From positions 1 through 64,000 of the IMG/VR virus record IMGVR_UViG_3300046007_008124: a stretch of 64,000 nt of DNA, one strand, 5' to 3'. Positions 44,270 to 54,236 of this stretch are shown one piece after another. This stretch comes from a virus. Numbering within the stretch: the first letter of the stretch is position 1; each line of letters opens with the position of its first letter. The notes beneath the pieces are model-generated. The model worked only from the letters and a program-made list of their open reading frames with translations. It made no database searches and had not been told where the DNA came from. Made by a program: the position numbers and the translations under genes.

Positions 44270-44689
44270 ATGAGTCAAAGTATTACAATAAATAGTGTTT
44301 TATATGATGGTGAGTTAGCAAGTATATTATTCAAACCAGACAATTCTGACGATGTAATTAATCTTGGTCTTGTTGAGTTACCTTTTACATTTTATCCTAA
44401 TTTATTAAGTCCACCAAGAGAAGTATATGGTAGTTATACAATTTTGGTTCAAGGTTCAAGTTGTTCAAAAACATTAAATGTTCCAAGACCAACACCTACA
44501 CCTACACCAACAGTTACTCCTACAAGGACCCAAACACCAACACCCACACCAACTAATACACCAACACCATCTTTTGATCCGTGTAAAGTACCAACACCAA
44601 CACCAACTAATACACCAACACCAACTAATACACCAACAGTAACACCAACACCAACAGTTTCTTGTACAAATCCATGTGGTTGTTTTTAA
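44270..44689 (+). CDS. Virion-type protein with Pro-Thr-rich tail
   Basis: The 139-residue protein has a beta-rich N-terminal half (about 1-70; [34 protein letters not shown]) followed by a P-T repeat tail: [18 protein letters not shown], then a Cys-rich end CTNPCGCF. The tail resembles linkers in the 44731 and 28005 proteins. Extended P-T tracts are typical sites of O-glycosylation. Its role is probably baseplate or fibre attachment. Reverse-strand reading of the tail gives an artefactual Cys/Trp-rich frame. Confidence 0.6.
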   Translation: MSQSITINSVLYDGELASILFKPDNSDDVINLGLVELPFTFYPNLLSPPREVYGSYTILVQGSSCSKTLNVPRPTPTPTPTVTPTRTQTPTPTPTNTPTPSFDPCKVPTPTPTNTPTPTNTPTVTPTPTVSCTNPCGCF

Positions 44690-44730
44690 CAACAACTTTA
44701 TAATAAAGACAAATGTTTTATAATTAATTA

Positions 44731-47700
44731 ATGCAACAAATAGAAATTACAGGAGTTACCGGAACAGGACCTTATCAAGTCGAAGTTTGTGATATAACAA
44801 ACACAACTTGTGTTGTTGTAACTGGATCAACAATTATTCCGCCAACATATACTTTTGATGTTCCACCACCATTTGTTGGTACAAACTCTTTATTAATCAA
44901 AATTACAGATTCATTAGGTTGTGAGGTATTCCAATACTACTCTTGTCCACCAACTCCCACACCAACACCAACTCCGACATTAACTCCAACACCTACACCA
45001 ACATATCTTTGTTATTGTATTACAGCAATTAACACAACAAATAATAATGGATATTTTAATTACATAGATTGTAATGGAAATTTACAATCATCTGTATTTG
45101 TTGCAAGTGGAACAACATATTATACTTGTGGGATTCACCCATCAAGTCAAATTAATGTAAAAACAACTGTTGGTGGGTTTTGTGATTCAAATCAGTCTTG
45201 TCCGACACCATCTTGTACTCCAACACCAACAAATACACCAACACCAACACCAACACAAAAAGGTAGGTTTAAAGCGTTATATAGAACAACAAATACCTCA
45301 TCTGGTTCATCTGGAGCAAGTCAATTAAGATTACCATTAGAATCAACTGGTAATTATAACTTTACGGTTTATTGGGGTGACGCGTCAAGTGATGTAATTA
45401 CAGTATGGAATGATCCATTAACAACACATACCTATGCAGCGCCTGGTGATTATCTTGTTGAGATTGATGGAACAATAGAAGGTTTTAGATTTGCAAATAC
45501 CGGTGATAGGAAAAAGATATTAAGTGTTTCAGATTGGGGTATTTTAAAATTTGGAAACAACGGTGATTACTTTTATGGTTGCTCAAATTTGACATTAAAT
45601 TCAGTTAATGATACTCCAGATGTTTCATTAACAACAAATATGTCTCAAGCATTTAGGGAATGTTCATCACTTACATCATTTAATAATTTAAATTCTTGGA
45701 ATATGTCCCAAGTAACTGATACATCATATATGTTTGCAATATGCCCAACATTTAATCAAAACATTGGTTCTTGGGATGTATCGTCTGTTACAAATATGCA
45801 ATCAATGTTTTATAATTGTTCTTTATTTAATCAAGATATTACAAACTGGAATGTATCAAATGTTGATGATATGTCGTATATGTTTTGTGAAGCGGCATTA
45901 TTTGATCAACCAATAACCGGTTGGTCGGTATCTGCTGTAACAAATATGGCTGGAATGTTTTCTGATGCAATATCATTTGACCAAAACATCGGAACTTGGG
46001 ATGTTTCAAATGTTAGTTTTATGAACAATATGTTTGAGGGTGTTGTATTATCAACACAAAATTATGATTCAATATTATGTGGTTGGTCTAACTTACCAAC
46101 ACTACAATCAAACGTTGTCTTTGATGGTGGTAACTCTCAATATACAACTTCAGCAGTAACTTGCATTGTAACATTGTCGACATCACCATATGATTGGACA
46201 ATACTAAATGGTGGTCAATCAAGATTTGAATCAACTTGGGATACAACATTAACCTCATTAGGTTCTTCATTAGGAAATCAAGTTATGTTACCTTTAGAAT
46301 TAACAGGGATATACAACTTTTTTGTTGATTGGGGTGATGGAAATTCGGATAATATTACGGTATGGAACGATCCGGCAACAACACATACATATGTGACATC
46401 AGGAATTTACACAATAAAAATATATGGGCAAATAGAAGGCTGGAGATTTAATAACACCGGTGATAGATTAAAACTGTTAAGCATTCAAAGCTGGGGGTCT
46501 GATTTCAGATTAGGTAATAATGGTTCATATTTTAATGGTTGTACTAATTTAGACTTAAGTGGTGTTTCAGATATTTTAGATTTACAAGGAACAACTACTT
46601 TATTTAGGACATTTAGAAACTGTGGTTCTTTAACAACTGTTTCTAATATGAATTTATGGGACACATCAAATGTCACAAATATGTCAGAAATGTTTATTAA
46701 TTCATCATTTAATCAACCAATTGGAACTTGGGACACATCTTCTGTTACAGATATGAGTAGTACATTTTTTAATGCCGCATCATTTAACCAACCAATTGGA
46801 ACTTGGGACACATCTTCTGTTACAACAATGTTTCAAATGTTTGCTTTTGCAACATTATTTAACCAACCAATTGGAACTTGGGACACATCTTTTGTTCTAA
46901 CTATGGGTGGTATGTTTGCCAACGCAACATCGTTTAATCAAAATCTTGGATCTTGGAACATAATATCTGTTACAGATATGAATGGTATGTTGAACAGTTG
47001 TGGAATGAGTTCAACAAACTACGATTCAACATTATGTGGTTGGTCATTACTACCAACATTACAAACTGGGGTTTTATTAGGCGCTTTAGGTTTATTTTAT
47101 TCACCAGCCGGTCTTACTTGTAGAAATATATTAACCGGAACATATTCTTGGGTAATAACCGGTGACAACCCTTTAGTAGTAACACCGTTTGTCTCAAATT
47201 GGGACACAACTCAAACAAGTGGTGGTTCATCATTAGCAAACCAAGTACAGTTACCATTAGATTTTAGTGGTACATATAACTTTACCGTAGATTGGGGTGA
47301 TGGGTCACCAATTGATACAATAACGGTATGGAATGATCCATTAACTTTACATACTTATGGTGTGTCTGGAACATATACAATAACAATTACAGGACAAATA
47401 GAAGGATTTAGATTTAATAATACTGGTGATAGAGATAAATTATTAAATATTACAAGTTGGGGTCCTAATTTTAGATTAGGTAATAATAATAGTTATTTTT
47501 ATGGTTGTACAAATTTAGATTTAAGTTTTGTTTCAGATATTTTGGATTTAACAGGTACAATATCAATGACTAATACTTTTAGAGATTGTACATCATTAAC
47601 AACAGTAAATAATATGAACTTGTGGGACACATCTTCAATTGTAAGTATGTCTAGTATGTTTCGTAACGCAACATCATTTAATCAACCAATTGGAACCTGG

Positions 47701-48312
47701 GATACCTCTTCCGTTACAACTATGGGTAGTATGTTTAATAATGCAACATTATTTAACCAACCAATTGGTACTTGGATTACATCTTTAGTTACAAATATGA
47801 CTCTTATGTTTGCTGGCGCAACATCATTTAACCAACCAATTGGAACCTGGGATGTATCTTCGGTTATAACTATAAATGCTATGTTTGATACTGCAATATC
47901 ATTTAACCAACCAATTGGAACCTGGGATGTGTCAAATATTACAGATATGAGCGGTATGTTTCAAAGTGCTACATCATTTAACCAACCAATTGGAACTTGG
48001 AATACATCGTTAGTTACAAATATGATTAGTATGTTTAATAATGCAACATTATTTAACCAACCAATTGGTACTTGGGACGTTTCATTAGTGACAAGTATGA
48101 ATAATATGTTAGATAATTGTGGGTTAAGTCAAGCAAATTATGATAACTTACTTATAGGTTGGTCAATATTACCATCACTACAACTTGGTGTTACACTTGG
48201 TGCTTTAAATATACAATATACACAACCACCAAGTGCTGTGGCTTTAGCTAGAAATACAGTTTTAATTGGAACTTATGGATGGACAATTGTTGGTGATATT
48301 CCGGTACCATAA
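44731..48312 (+). CDS. DUF285 (BspA-like) repeat adhesin with three WGDG domains
   Basis: The 1193-residue protein starts with two short modules separated by Pro-Thr-rich linkers (about 70-95, 155-178). Three long units follow, beginning about residues 179, 499 and 821. Each has a PKD-like beta-sandwich with a WGD motif ([24 protein letters not shown]), and each is followed by DUF285 repeats of about 25 residues such as [23 protein letters not shown]285 repeats form curved leucine-rich-like solenoids in surface proteins of Mycoplasma and Bacteroidota. It is likely a phage receptor-binding or adhesion protein that has expanded by duplication. Confidence 0.75.
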   Translation: MQQIEITGVTGTGPYQVEVCDITNTTCVVVTGSTIIPPTYTFDVPPPFVGTNSLLIKITDSLGCEVFQYYSCPPTPTPTPTPTLTPTPTPTYLCYCITAINTTNNNGYFNYIDCNGNLQSSVFVASGTTYYTCGIHPSSQINVKTTVGGFCDSNQSCPTPSCTPTPTNTPTPTPTQKGRFKALYRTTNTSSGSSGASQLRLPLESTGNYNFTVYWGDASSDVITVWNDPLTTHTYAAPGDYLVEIDGTIEGFRFANTGDRKKILSVSDWGILKFGNNGDYFYGCSNLTLNSVNDTPDVSLTTNMSQAFRECSSLTSFNNLNSWNMSQVTDTSYMFAICPTFNQNIGSWDVSSVTNMQSMFYNCSLFNQDITNWNVSNVDDMSYMFCEAALFDQPITGWSVSAVTNMAGMFSDAISFDQNIGTWDVSNVSFMNNMFEGVVLSTQNYDSILCGWSNLPTLQSNVVFDGGNSQYTTSAVTCIVTLSTSPYDWTILNGGQSRFESTWDTTLTSLGSSLGNQVMLPLELTGIYNFFVDWGDGNSDNITVWNDPATTHTYVTSGIYTIKIYGQIEGWRFNNTGDRLKLLSIQSWGSDFRLGNNGSYFNGCTNLDLSGVSDILDLQGTTTLFRTFRNCGSLTTVSNMNLWDTSNVTNMSEMFINSSFNQPIGTWDTSSVTDMSSTFFNAASFNQPIGTWDTSSVTTMFQMFAFATLFNQPIGTWDTSFVLTMGGMFANATSFNQNLGSWNIISVTDMNGMLNSCGMSSTNYDSTLCGWSLLPTLQTGVLLGALGLFYSPAGLTCRNILTGTYSWVITGDNPLVVTPFVSNWDTTQTSGGSSLANQVQLPLDFSGTYNFTVDWGDGSPIDTITVWNDPLTLHTYGVSGTYTITITGQIEGFRFNNTGDRDKLLNITSWGPNFRLGNNNSYFYGCTNLDLSFVSDILDLTGTISMTNTFRDCTSLTTVNNMNLWDTSSIVSMSSMFRNATSFNQPIGTWDTSSVTTMGSMFNNATLFNQPIGTWITSLVTNMTLMFAGATSFNQPIGTWDVSSVITINAMFDTAISFNQPIGTWDVSNITDMSGMFQSATSFNQPIGTWNTSLVTNMISMFNNATLFNQPIGTWDVSLVTSMNNMLDNCGLSQANYDNLLIGWSILPSLQLGVTLGALNIQYTQPPSAVALARNTVLIGTYGWTIVGDIPVP
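46690..48120 (+). repeat. 75-bp tandem coding repeats (DUF285)
   Basis: Two blocks (about 46690-47000 and 47640-48120) contain 75-bp units with a strongly conserved core aaccaaccaattggaac and tgggatac/tgggacac. Unit length is 25 codons; units within a block are more alike than between blocks, suggesting recent slippage or conversion. Confidence 0.75.
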
Positions 48313-48361
48313 CCATTTATTTATTTATTTCATTTTTTATTTTTATCTTAAAAAATATTAG

Positions 48362-49606
48362 ATGAATACCATATTTGTTCAAATCGCATCATTTAGAGAT
48401 CCCCAACTTAATCCGACAATTAAAGATATGTTGGAAAATGCCAAATACCCAGAGAATTTAAGAATAGGAATTTGTAATCAATATAATCCGGAAGACGAAT
48501 TTAATTTAGATAAATTCAGAGATGATGATAGATTTAGAATTGATGATGTTTTAGATAAAGATTCACAAGGTGTTTGTTGGGCTCGCCACAAAGTACAACA
48601 AATGTATAGTGGAGAAACTTACACATTACAGATTGATTCTCATATGCGTTTTGAAAAAGATTGGGACAAGACTCTAATTGAAATGTTAAAGGGGTTACAA
48701 GATAAAGGATATAAGAAACCATTACTTACAGGTTATGTATCTTCTTTTGATCCGGAAAATGACCCAAAAGGAAGAGTAACGGAACCTTGGAGAATGGCTT
48801 TTGATAGATTTACACCGGAAGGTTGTGTTTTCTTTTTACCTGAAACAATACCAGGATGGAAAGAATTAAAAGAACCAATTACATCAAGATTTTATTCAGC
48901 ACATTTTTGTTTTACATTAGGTGAATTTTCAGTTGAGGTTCAACACGATCCAAATTATTATTTTCACGGAGAAGAAATATCAATTGCTGTTAGGGCATAC
49001 ACTTACGGATATGATTTGTTTCACCCACATAAAGTTGTTATCTGGCACGAATATACAAGAAAGGGAAGAACAAAACATTGGGATGTTGATTCGGAGTGGT
49101 ATAAGAAAAATGACGCATCACATAAAAGAAATAGAGAACTATTGGGAATTGATGGTTTAGTATTTTCTGGTGATAGTTCATTATATTTTGGTACCGAAAG
49201 AACAATTAGAGATTATGAAAAATATTCCGGAATTCTTTTTGAGAAAAGAGCTGTACAACAATATACAATAGATAAAAAATACTCACCAAATCCATACGAA
49301 TATAAAACAGAAGAAGAATGGAAGGATAGTTTCCTTTCAATATTTAAACATTGTATTGACCTTTCATTTGATATGGTTAAAGAAACAGATTATGATTTTT
49401 GGGTTGTTGCATTTCATAATGGTAAAGATGAAACATTATATAGAAGAGATGCCGACCAAAATGAGATTGCAATGATGATGAAAGATCCAGATAGATATTG
49501 TAAAATATGGAGAGAGTTTAATACAACGGAAAGACCAAAGTATTGGGTGGTTTGGCCACATAGTACATCAAAAGGTTGGTGTGATAGAATAACTGGGAAT
49601 TTATGA
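48362..49606 (+). CDS. Skp1-type protein GlcNAc transferase (PF11397-like)
   Basis: The 414-residue protein starts NTIFVQIASFRDPQLNPTIK (3-22), then NAKYPENLRIGICNQYNPED, DSQGVCWARHKVQQMYSGET, YTLQIDSHMRFEKDWDKTL (DSH metal site at 92-94), YVSSFDPENDPKGRV and YYFHGEEISIAVRAYTYGYD. This is the layout of the GlcNAc transferase family named after Dictyostelium Skp1 hydroxyproline glycosylation. It is cytoplasmic, without membrane segments. Adjacent P-T-rich virion proteins are plausible acceptors. Its stop overlaps the next gene by four bases. Confidence 0.8.
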   Translation: MNTIFVQIASFRDPQLNPTIKDMLENAKYPENLRIGICNQYNPEDEFNLDKFRDDDRFRIDDVLDKDSQGVCWARHKVQQMYSGETYTLQIDSHMRFEKDWDKTLIEMLKGLQDKGYKKPLLTGYVSSFDPENDPKGRVTEPWRMAFDRFTPEGCVFFLPETIPGWKELKEPITSRFYSAHFCFTLGEFSVEVQHDPNYYFHGEEISIAVRAYTYGYDLFHPHKVVIWHEYTRKGRTKHWDVDSEWYKKNDASHKRNRELLGIDGLVFSGDSSLYFGTERTIRDYEKYSGILFEKRAVQQYTIDKKYSPNPYEYKTEEEWKDSFLSIFKHCIDLSFDMVKETDYDFWVVAFHNGKDETLYRRDADQNEIAMMMKDPDRYCKIWREFNTTERPKYWVVWPHSTSKGWCDRITGNL

Positions 49607-51267
49607 TTACATTAGTAACTGGTCTTTGGGATATTGGTAGAGGTGAATTATCTGATGGGTGGTCAAGATCATTTGATCACTATTTAGATAAATTTTCACA
49701 ACTATTAAAGGTTGATAACAATATGATAATTTTTGGTGATCAGAAATTAAAAGAGTTTGTTTTTAAATATAGAACAGAGGAAAATACTCAATTTATATTA
49801 AAACCAGTTGATTGGTTTAAAAACAACGAGTTTTATGAATTAATCCAAAACATTAGAAAAAATCCATCTTGGTATAATCAAGTAGGTTGGTTAAAAGAGT
49901 CAACACAAGCAAGACTTGAGATGTATAATCCACTTGTTATGTCAAAGATGTTTTTATTACACGACGCAAAACTTTTAGATAAGTTTGATTCAAAATTATT
50001 ATACTGGATTGATGCCGGACTAACAAACACGGTACATCCTGGATATTTTACACACGACAAAGTTTTAGATAAGATACCAAAATTATTTAAAAAATTCACA
50101 TTTGTTTGTTTTCCATATAAAGCAGAAACAGAAGTTCACGGATTTAAATATGATAAGATGTGTGAGTTATCCGGAAAAAATACAGAAATAGTTGCTCGTG
50201 GTGGATTTTTTGGTGGAGATAAAGATTCAATATCACAGATGAATGTTCTTTATTATAACTTGATGATGGAAACATTAAAGTCTGGTTTAATGGGAACAGA
50301 AGAATCTTTATTTACAATTCTTCTATATCAAAATCCATCACTTATTGATTATTGTGAAATAGAATCAAATGGATTACTATATAAATTTTTTGAGGATGTT
50401 AAAAATGATAAGGTTGTATTAAAAAATAAAGGAAAGAAAATTGTGACAAATTATAATGGTGACGTTGGTTTATATGTAATTACATTTAACTCACCAAAAC
50501 AATTTGAAGTTTTAATAAAATCAATGTTGGATTATGATTCAAATTTTATTCATAAGACCAAAAAGTTTTTACTGGATAATTCAACCGATCTTTCAACAAC
50601 TCCGAGGTATAGAGAACTATGTGAAAATTACAATTTTCAACACATTAAAAAGAATAACATTGGTATAACCAGAGGTAGAGTTTTTGTTGCCGAACATTTT
50701 AACGAACAAGAAAATTTATCACATTATTTTTTCTTTGAGGATGATTTTGGTTTCTATTCCGGAAAAGATATTACCTGTAAAAACGGTTTTATAAGAAAAA
50801 TTAATAATATATATGAAAAAACTTTAGAAATAATTAAAAAAGAAAATTTTGACTATTTAAAATTGAATTTTACCGAATTTTATGGTTCTCACAATAAACA
50901 ATGGAGTTGGTATAATGTAAGTCAACAATATAGAGAAAGTCACTGGCCAAACAACCCAAAGTTACCAAAACAAGGACTTGACCCAAATTCACCAAATCTT
51001 GAATTTAAACATATACAATCACATAAAGGATTGGCCTATGTTTCTGGTGAAATTTATTTATCCAACTGGCCAATATTAATGACAAAGGAAGGAAATTATA
51101 ATTGTTATATTAAAACAAAATTCCAACATCCATACGAACAGACTTTAATGTCAAATTGTTATCAAGAAATAATTAAAGGAAATATTAATCCAGGATTACT
51201 TCTTGCAACACCAACAGAACACAATCGTTTTGATTTTTATGAATCTTCATTAAGAAAAGAGTGTTAA
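49603..51267 (+). CDS. HtrL/YibB-like domain fused to a GT-A glycosyltransferase
   Basis: The 554-residue protein has an N-terminal part (about 1-280) starting MITLVTGLWDIGRGELSDGW, with YLDKFSQLLKVDNNMIIFGD and KLLYWIDAGLTNTVHPGYF, and a Gly-rich FFGGDKDSISQ. This matches the HtrL/YibB family (probable sugar transferase). The C-terminal part (about 285-554) has VGLYVITFNSPKQFEVLIKS, KKFLLDNSTDLSTTPRY, NNIGITRGRVFVAEHF and the acidic motif YFFFEDDFGFYSG, a GT-A fold. Two transferase domains suggest sequential sugar addition. It overlaps the Skp1-type gene. Confidence 0.75.
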   Translation: MITLVTGLWDIGRGELSDGWSRSFDHYLDKFSQLLKVDNNMIIFGDQKLKEFVFKYRTEENTQFILKPVDWFKNNEFYELIQNIRKNPSWYNQVGWLKESTQARLEMYNPLVMSKMFLLHDAKLLDKFDSKLLYWIDAGLTNTVHPGYFTHDKVLDKIPKLFKKFTFVCFPYKAETEVHGFKYDKMCELSGKNTEIVARGGFFGGDKDSISQMNVLYYNLMMETLKSGLMGTEESLFTILLYQNPSLIDYCEIESNGLLYKFFEDVKNDKVVLKNKGKKIVTNYNGDVGLYVITFNSPKQFEVLIKSMLDYDSNFIHKTKKFLLDNSTDLSTTPRYRELCENYNFQHIKKNNIGITRGRVFVAEHFNEQENLSHYFFFEDDFGFYSGKDITCKNGFIRKINNIYEKTLEIIKKENFDYLKLNFTEFYGSHNKQWSWYNVSQQYRESHWPNNPKLPKQGLDPNSPNLEFKHIQSHKGLAYVSGEIYLSNWPILMTKEGNYNCYIKTKFQHPYEQTLMSNCYQEIIKGNINPGLLLATPTEHNRFDFYESSLRKEC

Positions 51268-51274
51268 CGATATA

Positions 51275-51294
51275 TTTATTGTAAAAACAATAAA
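51275..51294 (+). promoter_or_regulatory. Inverted repeat TTTATTGT-AAAA-ACAATAAA overlapping start
   Basis: A perfect 8-bp palindrome with a 4-base loop; the last A is the first base of the ATG at 51294. It is homologous in sequence to the palindrome at 44254-44268. A hairpin here could block initiation or mark a promoter boundary. Confidence 0.5.
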
Positions 51295-51758
51295 TGGAGT
51301 TCTTTATAAAGAAAAATGCGACACTTCCGGTTTTAAAAATTACAGTCGTAAAAGACGGACGAAGTGATTATAATAATTTTATGGATTTTATTGAGGAATC
51401 TTCCATTTTTTTCTCAATGATTGATACCGAAACCGGTATTCCGAAAATACTAACAAGACCAGCAGGATTTGTAAAAAAAGAATTTATGGACCTAAACACT
51501 CCGGTTGAGTACTATGTCTATTATCAATTTACATCAAAAGATACAAGAAAAGTTGGAAGATTTGAGGGTCAATTTTTATTTAGAAATGATGATGGAGTTT
51601 TAATCCTTCCAATAAGAGATAAACTATTTATAAACATACAAGAAAGTTTCATCGCAGATGATCTTCCTTATGAGAGTTGTTATGTTTCAGAATTTCCTTG
51701 TTGTGTAAAAACACCAGTAATTCCAGTTACAACAACCACAACAACATTACTATTTTAA
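51294..51758 (+). CDS. Virion protein with Thr-rich C-terminal tag (154 aa)
   Basis: Starts MEFFIKKNATLPVLKITVVK; an Ig-like beta-rich protein with DIEESSIFFSMIDTETGIPK-type elements (FSMIDTETGIPK seen), EYYVYYQFTSKDTRKVGRFE and PIRDKLFINIQESFIADDLP. The C-terminus PVIPVTTTTTTLLF is similar to the linker IPVTTTTTT in the protease-bearing protein at 28005-30974. It is likely a baseplate or fibre-connector component, placed just before fibre 3. Confidence 0.6.
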   Translation: MEFFIKKNATLPVLKITVVKDGRSDYNNFMDFIEESSIFFSMIDTETGIPKILTRPAGFVKKEFMDLNTPVEYYVYYQFTSKDTRKVGRFEGQFLFRNDDGVLILPIRDKLFINIQESFIADDLPYESCYVSEFPCCVKTPVIPVTTTTTTLLF

Positions 51759-51773
51759 AAAAAATAATTAACT

Positions 51774-54200
51774 ATGGCAAATTTACCAATATCAGTATTA
51801 CCTAATGTAAATGCAAGTGGTGTTACACAAAATGACTTACTTGTTATTGTAAACTATGATGTATTAACTGGGAACACAAAAAACATAACAGCATTAGATT
51901 TTAAAACTTATATAAATTCCGGATCAACACAATTATATGAAGTTGGTTCTGGTACAGACTCAACACAAAGAATTGGTGTTAACGCAAATGCTATTGGTGA
52001 TTACTCTGTTGTTAGTGGTGGACAAAACAATTTTGCAAATAGTGGTTACACTTTTGTTGGTGGTGGTTTAAATAATACAGCATCTGGCGAATATTCAACA
52101 ATTGGTGGTGGAGCTTTTAACACATCAGATGGTGTTTATTCAACAGTAGGTGGTGGAACAAATAACATATCAATTGGGCCTACATCATTTATTGGTGGCG
52201 GACAACAAAATACATCAAGTGGGGATAATTCAACAGTAAGCGGTGGGTACAAAAACACATCAAGTTGTAATGGTTCAACCGTAAGTGGGGGTATTCAAAA
52301 TACATCAAGTGGACAATACTCAACAGTAAGTGGTGGTCGTGGTAATACACCAAATGGATTTGCATCAACCATTAGTGGAGGTTTTAGTAATACATCAAGT
52401 GCGTACTATTCTTTTGTTGGTGGTGGGTGTGCAAATACTATTGACAGCATCATCGCTTCAAGTAGTTATTCTGTCTTTGGTTCAACAATCGGTGGAGGTT
52501 CTTATAACACAATATCATCTTATAGTAGTTGCTACGATTCATATGGTAATACAATTGCTGGAGGAACTTGTAACACAACAGTTTCATCATATTATAATGG
52601 ACAAACAATTGGTGGGGGTGTATGTAATGTAACCTCCAATGATTTTTCAACAGTAAGTGGGGGTTATCTTAACACATCAAGTGGTTCTGTTTCAACCGTA
52701 AGTGGTGGACTTAGAAACACATCAAACGGAAATTCTTCAACTATAAGTGGTGGTCAGTGTAACACATCAAGTGATTGTAACTCAACCGTAAGTGGCGGTT
52801 TTGCCAACACGGCTTCAAATAGTTATTCAACAGTAGGTGGTGGTGGTCAAAATAGGTCAATCGGATGTTCATCAACAGTAAGTGGTGGACTACAAAATAC
52901 TGCAAGTTGTAGTTCTTCAACCGTAAGTGGTGGTCGTTTAAACACATCAAGTGGTCAATATTCATTTATTGGTGGTGGATCTGGTAATACAGCATTTAAT
53001 CTTTATTCAACAGTTGTTGGTGGTAGAGAAAATACATCAAGTGATGATTACTCATTTATTGGTGGTGGTTGTGGTAATAAATCAATTGGTTGTTATTCAA
53101 CCGTAAGTGGTGGTTTGCTTAACACATCAAGTAGTTCTTGTTCATTTGTTGGTGGTGGTCAGACAAACACAACAATTGGTGGTGTATCGTTTATTGGTAG
53201 TGGAAGTCAAAATACTTCATCTGGATGTAATTCAGTTGTCACTGGTGGGTTCTGTAATAGAACAATAGGTGTATGTAACTTCATTGGTGGTGGACAATCA
53301 AATATAACATCAGGTAGTACATCAACAGTAGTCGGCGGCCTTGAAAATAATTCAATAAACAATATGACATTTGTTGGTGGAGGTTTTCAAAATACATCAA
53401 GTGGAGTTTATTCAACAATTGGTGGTGGTCGTCAAAATACATCAAGTGGTTGTTATTCAACAATTGGTGGTGGTTATAAAAACACAACAAATAATAATTC
53501 AGTAACTGTAAGTGGTGGAGTACGTAACACATCAAGTGGTTATAGCTCAACAATTAGTGGGGGGCAACGTAATACTAGTTCAGCCTATGGTTCATTTGTT
53601 GGTGGAGGTAGACTTAACGTTAGTGCAAACTCATCTTCAGTTGTTACTGGAGGTGATTCAAATACCGCTTTAGATTTTTACTCATCAATTAATGGTGGAA
53701 ATCAAAACACAACAAATGGTTTTGCCTCAACTATTGGTGGTGGTTGGAAAAATACGTCTAACGGTATTTGTTCTGTTATTGGTGGTGGTTCATTTAATAT
53801 TTCTAGTACAGATTTTTCAGCAATACTTGGTGGATCTGGAAACACAGCAAATGGTGCTTGTAGTTTTATTGGTGGAGGTCTTAATAATGTAACAAACGAT
53901 AAAGCAATTGTTATTGGTGGTGGTAGAGCTAATCAAGTTACTGCACCATGTTCTGTAATTTTAGGTGGGCAAAATAATTCAATTTGTACAATTTATTCTG
54001 GTATATTGGGTGGGTGCGGAAACTCTGTTGGTCACAACTGTTCATTTATTGTTGGTCATGGTATATCAACATCATGCCCAAATACAACATATGTCAATTG
54101 TTTAAATATTGTAAGTTTACCAACAGAAGCAAGTTTACCTCTCCCAACAGGAACATTATATAGATGTACATCGGATAATTCAATTTATTCGGTACCATAA
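51774..54200 (+). CDS. Giant tail fibre 3, beta-roll repeats
   Basis: The 808-residue protein has an N-terminal anchor (MANLPISVLPNVNASGVTQN, DLLVIVNYDVLTGNTKNI) and the marker LYEVGSGTDSTQR. A nearly uninterrupted shaft of 15-residue repeats follows (STVSGGyxNTSSG), with one variant block (about 225-290; SSYSVFGSTIGGGSYNTISS, then NTIAGGTCNTTVSSYYNGQT). The same block is found in fibre 4 (55650-55830). No 85-residue insert is present. The C-terminus (SFIVGHGISTSCPNTTYVNC) is similar to that of fibre 2, and a short tip follows. Likely receptor-binding. Confidence 0.72.
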   Translation: MANLPISVLPNVNASGVTQNDLLVIVNYDVLTGNTKNITALDFKTYINSGSTQLYEVGSGTDSTQRIGVNANAIGDYSVVSGGQNNFANSGYTFVGGGLNNTASGEYSTIGGGAFNTSDGVYSTVGGGTNNISIGPTSFIGGGQQNTSSGDNSTVSGGYKNTSSCNGSTVSGGIQNTSSGQYSTVSGGRGNTPNGFASTISGGFSNTSSAYYSFVGGGCANTIDSIIASSSYSVFGSTIGGGSYNTISSYSSCYDSYGNTIAGGTCNTTVSSYYNGQTIGGGVCNVTSNDFSTVSGGYLNTSSGSVSTVSGGLRNTSNGNSSTISGGQCNTSSDCNSTVSGGFANTASNSYSTVGGGGQNRSIGCSSTVSGGLQNTASCSSSTVSGGRLNTSSGQYSFIGGGSGNTAFNLYSTVVGGRENTSSDDYSFIGGGCGNKSIGCYSTVSGGLLNTSSSSCSFVGGGQTNTTIGGVSFIGSGSQNTSSGCNSVVTGGFCNRTIGVCNFIGGGQSNITSGSTSTVVGGLENNSINNMTFVGGGFQNTSSGVYSTIGGGRQNTSSGCYSTIGGGYKNTTNNNSVTVSGGVRNTSSGYSSTISGGQRNTSSAYGSFVGGGRLNVSANSSSVVTGGDSNTALDFYSSINGGNQNTTNGFASTIGGGWKNTSNGICSVIGGGSFNISSTDFSAILGGSGNTANGACSFIGGGLNNVTNDKAIVIGGGRANQVTAPCSVILGGQNNSICTIYSGILGGCGNSVGHNCSFIVGHGISTSCPNTTYVNCLNIVSLPTEASLPLPTGTLYRCTSDNSIYSVP

Positions 54201-54218
54201 TTAAAACTAAAACATATT

Positions 54219-54226
54219 TATAAATA
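54219..54226 (+). promoter_or_regulatory. Possible late promoter box TATAAATA
   Basis: Exact TATAAATA only 11 bases before the fibre 4 ATG, so the transcript would be almost leaderless. It lies inside a palindromic TATTTATAAATA. Weak evidence. Confidence 0.25.
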
Positions 54227-54236
54227 AAAATAAAAA

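Noticed and set aside
44474-44695. Minus-strand frame coding for a Cys/Trp-rich protein
   Set aside because: It is the antisense of the Pro-Thr repeat (acc/cca codons) and its composition is explained by that alone.
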